Source: Janthinobacterium lividum (GTDB taxonomy: Bacteria; Pseudomonadota; Gammaproteobacteria; Burkholderiales; Burkholderiaceae_D). Taken from it: a stretch of DNA of 64,000 bases. Shown here piece after piece: positions 36,404 through 44,750 of the stretch (the stretch's first letter is position 1; every line of letters starts with the position of its first letter). A model generated the notes under the pieces. That model did no database searches, was not told the origin of the DNA, and was given only the letters and a program-made list of their open reading frames with translations. Both the position numbers and the translations under genes were made by a program. Location: contig NZ_CP139976.1 in NCBI RefSeq assembly GCF_034424625.1, forward strand, positions 1,550,001 through 1,614,000, given 5' to 3'.

Positions 36404-37628
36404 TGATAGATGTCTGGGCGGCCAGTTCCAGCCGGCGCTGCGCGTGGCGGTACTTGCTCCACACGATCAGCATCAGCAGCGGCATGGCGCCGCCCACCAT
36501 GCACAGGGCGGGCCAGCCGCCGGCGGCAAAGCTGGCGCTGGCCAGGGCCGAGCCTGCCGACGCGCCGATGAAGCCGCCCGCGATGAACACGGTGGTGACC
36601 CGCGCCCGCGCATGCGGCGCCAGTTTATAGATGATGGACTGGTGCGTCACTTGCAAGCCCATCACGCCCATGTCCAGCAGGACGATACCGATCAGCAGCA
36701 GCACCAGCGAATGGGCGCCAAAGCCGATCAATGCCCAGCCCGCGATGGAAGCCACGGCCAGCAGCCAGGTGGCCTGGCGCGCATAGCCGCGGTCGGCCAT
36801 GCGGCCCGCCGTGTTGGCGGCAAAGGCGCCCGTGGCACCGGCCAGGCCGAACAGGCCGATCTGCATTTCCGAGTAGTGGTACGGCGCGCCGCTGAGCAAA
36901 AAGGTCAGGCCCGTCCAGAACACGCTGAAGGTGCCCAGGCCCAGGCCCGAGAACAGGGCGCGCTGGCGCAGCAACGGTTCCTGGCGGATGATGTCGGCCA
37001 GCGAGGCCAGCAATTTTCCGTATTGCAGCTTGCCGCGTGGCGCCTCGTTCGGCAGGATGCGGCGCAGCATGACGAGCAGGGCGGCCACGACGATGGCGGC
37101 CAGCACGTACACGGTGCGCCAGCCGCCGCTGATCTGCGACACGGTGCCGGACACGGTACGCGCCAGCAGAATCCCCAGCAACAAGCCCGTCATCACGGTG
37201 CCCACCATGCGGCCCCGGCTGTGGTCGGGCGCATACGACGCGACCATGGCCGTGACTACCATCAAGGCACTGGACGTGATCCCCATCAAGACACTGGCGA
37301 TGGCAAAGATAATAATGTTCTGGCTGGTGGCGGCCAGCAGCAGGGCGCCGATCTTGGCGACCAGCATCCACGTCAGCAGCTGGCGGCGGTTCAGCACGTC
37401 GCTGAGGGGGACCAGGAACACGATACCCAGCACATAGCCGATTTGCGTGGCCGTGACCAGGTAGCCCGCCTGCGGCACGCTGACGCCAAACGAGGCGGCC
37501 AGCATGGACGTCAGCGGCTGCACATAGTAGAGGCTGGCGACGAGCACGCCGGCGGACAGGGCGAACAACAGGATGCGGGTCGACGTCAGCAGGGCGCTGG
37601 CGTTGACGGTGGATGGTGCAGATTTCAT
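36399..37628 (-). CDS. Major facilitator superfamily transporter
   Basis: This 409-residue protein has twelve predicted membrane segments. The MFS loop 2-3 motif appears as VPLSDVLNRRQLL near 69-81, and motif C-like glycines lie in the fifth segment (TGLLLGILLARTVSG). It resembles the sugar-efflux or drug-export (DHA1) branch. The ATG at 37628 is preferred to a TTG at 37637. No regulator is adjacent, so the substrate is unknown. The gene end overlaps the last bases of the REP-like repeat. Confidence 0.9.
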   Translation of the reverse strand: MKSAPSTVNASALLTSTRILLFALSAGVLVASLYYVQPLTSMLAASFGVSVPQAGYLVTATQIGYVLGIVFLVPLSDVLNRRQLLTWMLVAKIGALLLAATSQNIIIFAIASVLMGITSSALMVVTAMVASYAPDHSRGRMVGTVMTGLLLGILLARTVSGTVSQISGGWRTVYVLAAIVVAALLVMLRRILPNEAPRGKLQYGKLLASLADIIRQEPLLRQRALFSGLGLGTFSVFWTGLTFLLSGAPYHYSEMQIGLFGLAGATGAFAANTAGRMADRGYARQATWLLAVASIAGWALIGFGAHSLVLLLIGIVLLDMGVMGLQVTHQSIIYKLAPHARARVTTVFIAGGFIGASAGSALASASFAAGGWPALCMVGGAMPLLMLIVWSKYRHAQRRLELAAQTSIT

Positions 37629-37815
37629 GCGAGACAACTTTCTTGGAGTGATGCTTTTGGATGAGCATGATAGCGGGGCTGCGCATTTCTTGCCGGGCGC
37701 GGCCGATTTTGCGGTGGGGCGGCAGGCAACGCAGCAGGCAAAAAAATCCCGGCGATCGTTGCCGACGGCCGGGAAAAGGGTATAGGGGGATATACCGAGG
37801 GAGGAAAACGTTCAG

Positions 37816-38814
37816 TTACTGTTGCCGGGTTAGTTCCGCATGCACCTGCGCCGTGATTTCATACGAGCGCAGCCGGTGCTGGTGCTCGAAGATCTGCGAA
37901 GTGATCATCAGCTCGTCGGCGCCCGTTTCGGCAATGAACGCGGCCATCTTCGCCTTGACGGTGTCCGGCGCGCCGATGGCCGTGCAGGACAGGACGGAAT
38001 CGAGCATGGCGCGTTCCTGCGGACCTAGCTGCTCCAGATAGCCGGGCACGGGCGGCTGCAGGCGCGACGGGCGGCCAGTGCGCAGGTTGACGAAGGCTTG
38101 CTGCATCGACGTGGCGCGCAAGTGCGCCTCGGCATCCGTGTCGGCGGCAAACACGTTAAAGCCCAGCATCACGTACGGTTTCGCCAATTGTTTTGAAGGC
38201 TTGAAATGTTCGCGGTAGTAGGCCACGGCTTGCAGCATCATTTGCGGCGCGAAGTGCGAGGCAAACGCATACGGCAAGCCCAGGTGGGCCGCCAGCTGGG
38301 CGCCGAACAGGCTCGAGCCGAGTATCCACACGGGCACTTTCGCGCCCTTGCCGGGCACAGCCAGCACGCGCTGGCGCGGCTCGTCGGACATATAGTCGAT
38401 CAATTCCAGCACGTCTTGCGGAAACTGTTCCGCGTCGGACTGCAGGTCGCGGCGCAGGGCGCGCGCCGTCGTCTGGTCGGAGCCGGGCGCGCGGCCCAGG
38501 CCCAGGTCGATGCGGCCCGGGTGCAGCGCTTCCAGGGTACCGAACTGTTCCGCGATGACCAGCGGAGAATGGTTGGGCAGCATGACGCCGCCGGCACCCA
38601 CGCGGATGGTTGTCGTGCCAGCCGCCACATGGGCGATGACGACGGCAGTGGCGGCGCTGGCGATGCCGGGCATGCCGTGGTGTTCGGCCAGCCAGTAGCG
38701 GTTGTAGCCCCAGCGCTCGCCGTGCTGCGCCAGGTCGAGCGTGTTCTTGAACGACTGGCTGGCGTCGCTGCCTTCGGCGATGGGGGCCAGGTCGAGTATG
38801 GAAAATGGAATCAT
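37816..38814 (-). CDS. LLM class flavin-dependent monooxygenase
   Basis: This 332-residue protein belongs to the luciferase-like monooxygenase family, single-domain branch similar to YhbW/YwcH. It has the N-terminal [12 protein letters not shown], the [12 protein letters not shown] block and the FMN-phosphate region [25 protein letters not shown] (about 75-100), with LGLGRAPGS shortly after. The frame extends upstream to 38919, but the conserved N-terminus fixes the ATG at 38814. It uses reduced flavin from a separate reductase; the substrate is unknown. It is divergent from the M20 peptidase gene. Confidence 0.93.
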   Translation of the reverse strand: MIPFSILDLAPIAEGSDASQSFKNTLDLAQHGERWGYNRYWLAEHHGMPGIASAATAVVIAHVAAGTTTIRVGAGGVMLPNHSPLVIAEQFGTLEALHPGRIDLGLGRAPGSDQTTARALRRDLQSDAEQFPQDVLELIDYMSDEPRQRVLAVPGKGAKVPVWILGSSLFGAQLAAHLGLPYAFASHFAPQMMLQAVAYYREHFKPSKQLAKPYVMLGFNVFAADTDAEAHLRATSMQQAFVNLRTGRPSRLQPPVPGYLEQLGPQERAMLDSVLSCTAIGAPDTVKAKMAAFIAETGADELMITSQIFEHQHRLRSYEITAQVHAELTRQQ

Positions 38815-39028
38815 GGTAGCGATATCGGGACGTGGTGGAAAATCACAATGGACGATTTGTCTATCCCCTGACGACAATAGGGTCGGCCTTGGAAGCGGCA
38901 GGGATGACAGGCTGTGCACATGATAATGCGAATCGGGAATTTGCGTACTGATCGGTAAAAAACTCGTATCGATTGGAAATCGGTGCGGGCAATGCTAGAG
39001 TGGGCCTCCCCACTTTATACGCCCCGCC

Positions 39029-40534
39029 ATGTTCAAGAAACCCGTCCTGCTGACTTTGATAAGCCTGCTGCTGCAGCCCTCCGTTCACGCCGCGCCCATC
39101 AGCCTGCAGGCGCAGGAAACGGCGCGCTACGCGCTGGCCACCTATCCCGAACCGCTGATCGCCAGCCTGGCGAAGATGGTCAGTTTCAACACGGTGGCAG
39201 ACCCGGCCGTGCCGTTTGCCGCGAATCCCCAGCACACGGGCTTCAAGCGCTACCTGGCGGCCGAGGCGCAGCGCCTGGGATTCGATTTCCAGGATCACGG
39301 CTACGTGGTGATCATCGGCATGGGCAGCGGCAGCGAGCGCGTGGGCGTGATCACGCACGGCGACGTGCAGCCCGTGAATCCCGCCAAGTGGGCCCGCTCG
39401 CCGTTCGAGCTGGACCGTACCAGCGAACCTGGCAAGCTGCTGGGACGGGGCACGGAAGACGACAAGGGCCCGATCGCCACGGCCCTGTACGCGATGAAGG
39501 CTATCCAGGACCAGCAGGTGCCGCTGAGCAAGCGCATCGAGCTGTACGTCTACATGGCCGAGGAATCGGACTGGGAACCGCTGAAACAGTTCCTGAAAAC
39601 CCATACGCCGCCGCAAGTGAACATCACCATCGATGCGGAATACCCGGTGGTGACCGCCGAGAAGGGCTACGGTTCCATCAAGCTGACCTTGCCGCCGCGC
39701 ACGGCCATGCCGGCGGGGAAGGGCCCTGTGCTGACGCAGCTGACAGGCGGCTTTTTCGGCAGTCAGATCCCGGAAGATGCACAAGCCGTGATCGACCACG
39801 CGCCAGCCGCGCTGGAAGCGGCCATCCGCGCCCGCGCGCAGCAGCAACAGGGCGTGCGCTACAGCTATGCGCGCGATGGCGGCACCTTGACGGTGACGGC
39901 GCTGGGCGTGTCGGCCCACTCGTCGAAACCGGAAGACGGCGTCAACGCCATCAGCATGCTGGCCGACGCGCTGTCCGTGCAGCCGTGGCAGGGCACGCAG
40001 GCGGCCGACATGCTGTCGTTCCTGAATGAGCTGGTGGGCACGGGCATCTACGGCGAACGCTTTGGGCAGATCGCTTACCGCGACGGCTTCATGGGGCCGA
40101 TGACGGTAGCACCGACCGTGCTCAAGCAGAACGGTGGCGCGCTGGAACTGACTATCAATTTGCGCCGTCCGCAAGGCAAGACGGCGGCCGTGCTGCAACA
40201 GCAGGTGACAGCTGCGTTCGACGGCTGGAAAGCGCGGCGCCACGTGCCGGCTACCCTGCAGGTGCAGATCGGTGAACCGTGGCTGCAGACGGCGGCGCCG
40301 CAGATTCCCACCTTGTTGTCCGTCTTCGAACACTACACGGGCATCGCCAATCCGCAACCGGTGGCCATCGGCGGCGGCACCAATTCGCGCCTGTTCCCGA
40401 ATGCCGTGAGCTTTGGCCCGGCCATGCCGCACACGGTCTACACGGGGCATTCCGAACATGAGTTCATCACGGAAAAGCAGTTGCTGTTGAACTTGCAGAT
40501 GTACACGGCCGTGTTGATTGAACTGGCGAAATAG
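39029..40534 (+). CDS. Exported M20 family dipeptidase
   Basis: This 501-residue peptidase has a signal peptide (about 1-21, ending SVHAA) and the M20 fold with a catalytic domain interrupted by a dimerisation-lid domain. Ligands are H110/D112 (THGDVQPV), D144 or D145 (GTEDDKGP), E178-E179 (AEES, base and ligand), an Asp near 210 (TIDAEYP), and a His close to the end (GHSEHEF). The arrangement is closest to PepV-like dipeptidases, although those are cytoplasmic. The exported form should act in the periplasm on peptides. Confidence 0.93.
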   Translation: MFKKPVLLTLISLLLQPSVHAAPISLQAQETARYALATYPEPLIASLAKMVSFNTVADPAVPFAANPQHTGFKRYLAAEAQRLGFDFQDHGYVVIIGMGSGSERVGVITHGDVQPVNPAKWARSPFELDRTSEPGKLLGRGTEDDKGPIATALYAMKAIQDQQVPLSKRIELYVYMAEESDWEPLKQFLKTHTPPQVNITIDAEYPVVTAEKGYGSIKLTLPPRTAMPAGKGPVLTQLTGGFFGSQIPEDAQAVIDHAPAALEAAIRARAQQQQGVRYSYARDGGTLTVTALGVSAHSSKPEDGVNAISMLADALSVQPWQGTQAADMLSFLNELVGTGIYGERFGQIAYRDGFMGPMTVAPTVLKQNGGALELTINLRRPQGKTAAVLQQQVTAAFDGWKARRHVPATLQVQIGEPWLQTAAPQIPTLLSVFEHYTGIANPQPVAIGGGTNSRLFPNAVSFGPAMPHTVYTGHSEHEFITEKQLLLNLQMYTAVLIELAK

Positions 40535-40728
40535 CCGCTTGCAAAAATAGCGGGAAGTCATAGACTGCAAGCCTGAGACGAGGCCAGGCACTGAACTTTT
40601 TATGCGCGCGCCGGTCTTAAGTTTCCATGTAGGAAGGGAGCAGCTATGCATGCACAACAGGATTCCCGGCTGGTGCCAGGCAGGGCAGGCGGGGTGGCGC
40701 CGTGCCGCATTCCGCACGCGGGGCGGTC

Positions 40729-41856
40729 ATGAACTGGCCGCTGGAGCTGGAAGTGGCGCACAAGCTGGCGCAGGTGCGGGGCTGGCTGGAAGACCAGCGT
40801 GCCGGTGCCGTGCGCCTGCGCGGCGTGGACTGGTTTGCTTGGGCCACGGCGGGCGCATCGAACAGCCATTGCCATACGACCGAGTGCGGCTGTGCGGAGG
40901 TGCTGGTGACGCGCGATGCCGCCTACATCCTGACGGACGAAGCCGAAGCCATGCGCATGCGCGAGGAAGAAGTGCGCGGGCCATGGACGTGGCAGGTGTC
41001 GCCCTGGATGCAGCCGCAGCTGTATGAATTGCGCGAGCATTTCGTGCAGCATGTGGCCGGCGGCGCGCCTGTCCTGTCCGACCGGCCCGGCTTGCACGAA
41101 CGCAGCCTGCCTGTGGCCCTGCGCGAAGAGCGGCTGGTGCTGCTGGAATCGGAGCAGTTACGCTACCGGCAGGTGGGGCTGCTGGCAGCTGGTGCGGCCG
41201 CGGATGCGCTGCGCCAGGCCCGCCCCGACTGGAGCGAGCTGGAACTGGCTGCCGCGTGTGCGCGCGCGCTGTGGCTGCGCGGCTTGCAAGCCGTGTACGT
41301 GCTGGCCAGCGGTGGAGAGCGCCAGCACCGTTATCGGCACGCGCCGCCAGCCCAGGCGGTGCTGGGCAAGCAAGCCGTGCTGGCCTTGTGCGCGCGGCGT
41401 TTCGGACTGTGCGCCAGTCTCAGCCGTCAACGGCGCTTCGGCCCGGCGCAGCATCGGGCCGACGGCGCGGCGGTGGTCATGGACGATGCCGATGCGGCCA
41501 TGCTGGCGCTGGAAGCGGTGGCGCTCGACGCTTGCGAAACGGGCCATGCGCTGAGCATGGTGTATCACGCGCTCGACAGCGCCTACGCCTATGCCGGCCA
41601 GCCCGACACGGTGCGCACCAGCCGGCAGGGCGGTATCCATGGCTACCTGGCGCCCGAAGTGGCGGCCGGCGCGCACACGGAAATCATCCTCAAGCGGGGC
41701 ATGGCGCTGGCCTTTCACCCCAGCCTGCCCGGCAGCACGGTGGAAGACACGTTTTTGCTCGACGGCAGCCATTTGCACAATCTGACGCACGACCCGGCCT
41801 GGCCTTCGGCCGTGGTGCAGGGGCGCAGCCGGCCGTTGACCCTGGCGCTGGCTTGA
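40729..41856 (+). CDS. M24 (creatinase/prolidase) fold protein lacking canonical metal ligands
   Basis: This 375-residue protein (ATG at 40729; a GTG at 40702 would add 9 residues) follows the pattern of an M24 subgroup recalled for its QGGxxGY and NPSxxGTxxEDT blocks: here RQGGIHGYLAPEV and HPSLPGSTVEDTFLL. The two aspartates that bind metal in prolidases have no counterpart in the GLCASLSRQRRFG region, and the His is not in the usual place. An aminopeptidase role is therefore doubtful; it may be a binding or moonlighting protein. It is preceded by a 194-base gap and ends 41 bases from the convergent lipoprotein gene. Confidence 0.75.
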   Translation: MNWPLELEVAHKLAQVRGWLEDQRAGAVRLRGVDWFAWATAGASNSHCHTTECGCAEVLVTRDAAYILTDEAEAMRMREEEVRGPWTWQVSPWMQPQLYELREHFVQHVAGGAPVLSDRPGLHERSLPVALREERLVLLESEQLRYRQVGLLAAGAAADALRQARPDWSELELAAACARALWLRGLQAVYVLASGGERQHRYRHAPPAQAVLGKQAVLALCARRFGLCASLSRQRRFGPAQHRADGAAVVMDDADAAMLALEAVALDACETGHALSMVYHALDSAYAYAGQPDTVRTSRQGGIHGYLAPEVAAGAHTEIILKRGMALAFHPSLPGSTVEDTFLLDGSHLHNLTHDPAWPSAVVQGRSRPLTLALA

Positions 41857-41897
41857 TGCGGTCAGTTGCGACCAGCATCGGCCAGTGCCGGTACATA

Positions 41898-42377
41898 TCA
41901 ATAGCGCTGCATCACGCCTTTTTGCACGCTGACCCGCTCGCCGATCTGGAAGGCGGGCTGGGTATTTTGCACAAAGGTGCGCGTCGTGCCGTCGTCCAGG
42001 CGCAAGGTGACGCGATACAGCATATTGCCCGCCGCCCCCGAGGTGCTGCCGGCCGTGCCCGACGTGCCCGCTTGCATGTCGGCACTGCCTTGGTCCATGC
42101 TGCGCGGCACGGTTTCTATCGACTGCACCGTGGCCGAGCTGATGTTCAGGGTGGACTGGTTCGCGTCATTGCGCATGTCGCTGCTCATGGCGTTGCCGGT
42201 ATCGGTGGCCGTGCTGCTGGTGGCGCTGGCCGTACTGCTTTGCGGTGTCGTGCCGGCCGGTGCGGCATAGGTTTCGCCGCTATTGCTGCGTGCCAGGCTA
42301 GTTTTGTCCGTGGACTGGCAGGCCGCCAGCAAGGCGCATGTCAGGCCGGTCAGCAGCAGGGTTGTTTTCGATCTCAT
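41898..42377 (-). CDS. Small lipoprotein with a Ser/Thr-rich linker
   Basis: This 159-residue lipoprotein has a signal peptide ending in the lipobox LLAAC (Cys20). A low-complexity Ser/Thr/Ala stretch (about 35-65) follows, then a C-terminal beta-rich part (LYRVTLRLDDGTTRTFVQN, FQIGERVSVQKGVMQRY) resembling the end of SlyB/PcP-like lipoproteins. It is probably inserted in the outer membrane. It is divergent from the small gene at 42599. I do not assign a function. Confidence 0.8.
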   Translation of the reverse strand: MRSKTTLLLTGLTCALLAACQSTDKTSLARSNSGETYAAPAGTTPQSSTASATSSTATDTGNAMSSDMRNDANQSTLNISSATVQSIETVPRSMDQGSADMQAGTSGTAGSTSGAAGNMLYRVTLRLDDGTTRTFVQNTQPAFQIGERVSVQKGVMQRY

Positions 42378-42494
42378 CTTGGTCTCCTCATGGTCGCATA
42401 CTCAGGATCGGCACCCGCGGTGATTGCGGATAGCCGCGATTGCTGCATGTAAGAGCATGGCGGAGCAGGGATGTTCGGCGCCCGTCATTGTCGA

Positions 42495-42536
42495 TTGAGC
42501 TAGATCAAGCGTCCAATTGCCGTGCTTGGTATAAAA
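42495..42536 (+). promoter_or_regulatory. FNR/Anr-type box with a class II promoter
   Basis: TTGAG-CTAG-ATCAA (42495-42508) matches the FNR consensus TTGAT-N4-ATCAA at nine of ten positions. A good -10 (TATAAA, 42530-42535) follows. With a start site near 42542 the box centre is at about -41, the exact class II position, so anaerobic activation of the gene at 42599 is expected. It lies upstream of the divergent lipoprotein gene and could affect it too. Confidence 0.65.
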
Positions 42537-42598
42537 GATGCTGGCAATTACCACTTCGTGCGGCTGCACGCTTCCTCACTGTTGAATCGGGAGAAAAA

Positions 42599-42886
42599 AT
42601 GTCATCTGGCCCTACCGCAAAACTGATCGATGAGTTGGTGCTGGCCGTCGGCGGCACCGCGCGCGATGCCCGCGCACGCCATGTCCTGGCCCAGGCCTTG
42701 CATGGCCTGGTGCGGCTGGCGCGCTCGGAACAGTTGCTGGACATGCAGCGCGATGCGGCACGCGCCATGGGGGCTGGCAGCCGGCGCGAGGCGCGCGCCC
42801 TGATGCGCCGCCTGGGCACGCGCAGTGCGCGCGGCCAGGGACAGTTGCGGCTGGAATTGCAAGATAGCGAAACGGACCGCGCCTGA
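42599..42886 (+). CDS. Small arginine-rich helical protein, probably FNR-controlled
   Basis: This 95-residue protein is rich in Arg, Ala and Leu and should be mostly helical (heptad-like RARHVLAQALHGLVRLARSE around 25-45). I recognise no family. The ATG at 42599 has a GGGAG site (about 42588-42592); the frame is open further upstream to 42440, but that would read through the promoter. The FNR-type box and -10 lie directly upstream, so it is likely induced at low oxygen. It could bind nucleic acid or a protein partner. Confidence 0.7.
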   Translation: MSSGPTAKLIDELVLAVGGTARDARARHVLAQALHGLVRLARSEQLLDMQRDAARAMGAGSRREARALMRRLGTRSARGQGQLRLELQDSETDRA

Positions 42887-42915
42887 CGGGCGCGAGTCAT
42901 CTCCCCGTTCCCCGT

Positions 42916-43341
42916 TCAGGCTTCAGGCCGCGGCACGCCCTTGCCAAGGGCAGCGGCGACCATTTTCGGCCAGAGGAAATACAGCGGCAGGCAGACCGCC
43001 ACGGCGGCCGTGATATCGACCACCCAGTCGCTGACGGCGCCACGGCGGTAGGGCAGGAAACTCTGGATGAATTCGTCCAGCGCGCCCATGGCCGCCACCA
43101 TCAGCACCGACAGCAGCGCCCGGCGCGCCATGCCGCCGCCCGTGCCGCTGAACAGGATCAGGGCCAGCACGCCATAGCCGACGGAATGCAGCACGCCGCC
43201 CGATGCATACTGGCCCACATCCGCGCGCACGCCAGGAATGTCGCCGATCAGGATCACCAGCACATACAGCAGCAGCGCGGTGCGGTAGCGCAGGCGTTCG
43301 TAGCGGTCGGCAAAACAGAGTTCGAGCAATGGTGCAGGCAT
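42916..43341 (-). CDS. VanZ-like membrane protein
   Basis: This 141-residue protein has four membrane segments and the VanZ-family pattern: a GGVLHSVGYGVLALIL helix, MGALDEFIQSFLPYRRGAVS with the conserved acidic Asp-Glu and Gln, and DWVVDITAAV. The role is unknown in most bacteria; in Enterococcus the family confers teicoplanin tolerance. It is a single gene, convergent with the small gene at 42599. The ATG at 43341 starts after the first possible Met. Confidence 0.9.
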   Translation of the reverse strand: MPAPLLELCFADRYERLRYRTALLLYVLVILIGDIPGVRADVGQYASGGVLHSVGYGVLALILFSGTGGGMARRALLSVLMVAAMGALDEFIQSFLPYRRGAVSDWVVDITAAVAVCLPLYFLWPKMVAAALGKGVPRPEA

Positions 43342-43428
43342 GATGCGTCAGGACAGGTGGAAAGGCCGTCACAATATCATGGGCAAGGCGGGCCGCCATG
43401 TTTTTGCGCAAGAGCTTGCCGTGCAGGC

Positions 43429-43455
43429 AAAAAAAGGCCCGCGGGGAGGCGGGCC
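43429..43455 (-). terminator. Rho-independent terminator of an intergenic minus-strand transcript
   Basis: On the minus strand GGCCCGC pairs with GCGGGCC around a CTCCCC loop, followed by seven T. The only gene upstream on this strand is the SDR gene, which has its own terminator, so a small transcript probably ends here. Confidence 0.8.
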
Positions 43456-43612
43456 AAAAACCCAAATGAAATGGGTCAAGAGTTGAGAGTTGCTCGGTAC
43501 TCACCATGTCGCGCGCCTTGCCGGCGCCCGCCACGGTCATGAAAGGGGAGTGGTGTGCCATCGCGGCACACCTGTCTGTAGTCAGGCATATCGGTTGCCT
43601 GTACAGCAGATG
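43429..43612 (-). ncRNA. Candidate small RNA B (minus strand)
   Basis: A -10-like TATACT (minus strand of 43618-43623) would start a transcript of about 180 bases that ends at the hairpin and seven T at 43429-43455. It contains a further hairpin (ACCCA/TGGGT, 43460-43476) and a GTGTGCC/GGCACAC stem. The terminator loop is the C-rich CTCCCC. A -35 element is not convincing. A 37-residue open frame is inside but has no ribosome site. Confidence 0.45.
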
Positions 43613-43734
43613 AAGCAAGTATAGGGGGCGAAGATGACGGGCTGATGACACGCCGCAACATTTTTTTGCGGCGAGCAGAAGGACAGTGAAGAACGTCTGT
43701 CATGGCAAGAATGTCCATGTTTCAGCAGTGATAG

Positions 43735-43766
43735 CAAAAAAAAAGCCCGCTGGTGAAAGCGGGCTT
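43735..43766 (-). terminator. Rho-independent terminator after the SDR gene or small RNA A
   Basis: On the minus strand AAGCCCGC pairs with GCGGGCTT around TTTCACCA and is followed by nine T, an unusually strong signal 136 bases after the SDR stop. Confidence 0.9.
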
Positions 43767-43840
43767 AAAACTATTTTCTTGGAGGAGAATAGTGGAGACA
43801 GGTGCATTATGCTGCGTCGCACGATATGTGTCTAATGGTC
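43736..43840 (-). ncRNA. Candidate small RNA A or SDR 3'-UTR RNA (minus strand)
   Basis: Directly before the nine-T terminator, CTATT and AATAG (plus coordinates 43771-43775 and 43788-43792) close a hairpin whose minus-strand loop contains CTCCTCC, the complement of the Shine-Dalgarno core. This layout (anti-SD loop, then terminator) is that of many Hfq- or C-rich-loop small RNAs. A separate promoter is uncertain (GATAAT near 43852-43857), so it may be processed from the SDR mRNA. Confidence 0.45.
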
Positions 43841-43901
43841 TTTTCAGATAACCATTATCGTTTTTTGATATAACTGCCTGTCGTTCTGCCTGTCGCTGCC
43901 T

Positions 43902-44666
43902 TCATTCCTTCACGGCCACCGTGTAGTTGAGCGCCATGCGCCCGCCATCGACATAGATGGTCTGGCCCGTCATGTAGGTGGCGTCGTCGCTGGCCAGGAA
44001 GGCGGCGATGCCAGCCACTTCTTCCGGTTCGCCGCAGCGGCCCAGCGGCGTGCGCGACAGGATCGTGTGGCGCGCCTCGGGGCTCGACAGCACCGCCTGC
44101 TTGGCCAGTTCCGTCAGGATGGTGCCCGGCCCGATGCCGTTCACGCGCACGCCATGCGAGGCCAGGTTCAAGGCCATGACCTTGGTCAACTGGTTGATGG
44201 CGCCTTTCGACACCACGTACGGTACCTGGTTCGGGATCGCCAGTTCCGCATTCACGCTGGACATGTTGATGATGCAGCCAGTATTGCGCTTGACCATTTC
44301 GCGCGCCACGGCCTGGCCGCACAGGAACATCGATTTCAGGTTGATGCGCATGACCCGGTCGAAATCGTCTTCGCAGACGTCGAGGAAATCGGCCGCGTGC
44401 GTGACGCCCGCATTGTTGACGAGGATATCGATGTGGCCGAACTGGGCCAGGGTTTCCTTCAGCAAGGCATCGACGTCCGCCTTCTGGCTGACGTCGGCGC
44501 AAAAGAAGCGCGCCTGCGGGCCGAGGGCGGCGGCCGCCTGCGCGCCTTCTTCCTTGATGTCGACCAGCATCACCTGCGCCCCTTCGGCGATCAGGCGGGT
44601 GGCGCAAGCCAGGCCGATGCCTTGCGTGGCGCCCGTGACGATGGCGGTTTTATTGACTAGTTTCAT
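43902..44666 (-). CDS. SDR family dehydrogenase
   Basis: This 254-residue classical short-chain dehydrogenase has the cofactor loop TGATQGIG (11-18), an acidic residue at the end of the second strand (D36) that favours NAD(H) over NADP(H), NNAG (84-87), and the catalytic set N109, S136 or S137, Y150 and K154 (YVVSK). The end contains the usual TGQTIYVDGG. Resemblance is to 3-hydroxybutyrate/2-keto-3-deoxy-sugar type dehydrogenases, but the substrate is not readable. The gene is single, upstream of a candidate small RNA. Confidence 0.94.
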   Translation of the reverse strand: MKLVNKTAIVTGATQGIGLACATRLIAEGAQVMLVDIKEEGAQAAAALGPQARFFCADVSQKADVDALLKETLAQFGHIDILVNNAGVTHAADFLDVCEDDFDRVMRINLKSMFLCGQAVAREMVKRNTGCIINMSSVNAELAIPNQVPYVVSKGAINQLTKVMALNLASHGVRVNGIGPGTILTELAKQAVLSSPEARHTILSRTPLGRCGEPEEVAGIAAFLASDDATYMTGQTIYVDGGRMALNYTVAVKE

Positions 44667-44750
44667 GTGTGCTCCTCGGCGGTAATAGGGGCCGCTGCCC
44701 GGGCCACCGGCCCGCGCGGCAATGGGCAGATTTTAATCCCTGGGCGGGAA

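Noticed and set aside
40702..40728. GTG start nine codons before the M24-fold gene
   Set aside because: The following ATG at 40729 gives a normal N-terminus; the extension has no added support, though it cannot be excluded.
42923..43651. A 242-residue minus-strand frame through the VanZ gene and the gap
   Set aside because: It reads through the terminator hairpin at 43429-43455 and overlaps the VanZ-like gene in another frame.
43792..43857. A 19-codon plus-strand open frame after a GGAGGAG sequence
   Set aside because: The strong ribosome-site look is the complement of the anti-SD loop of the minus-strand transcript; the peptide is very short and has no other support.
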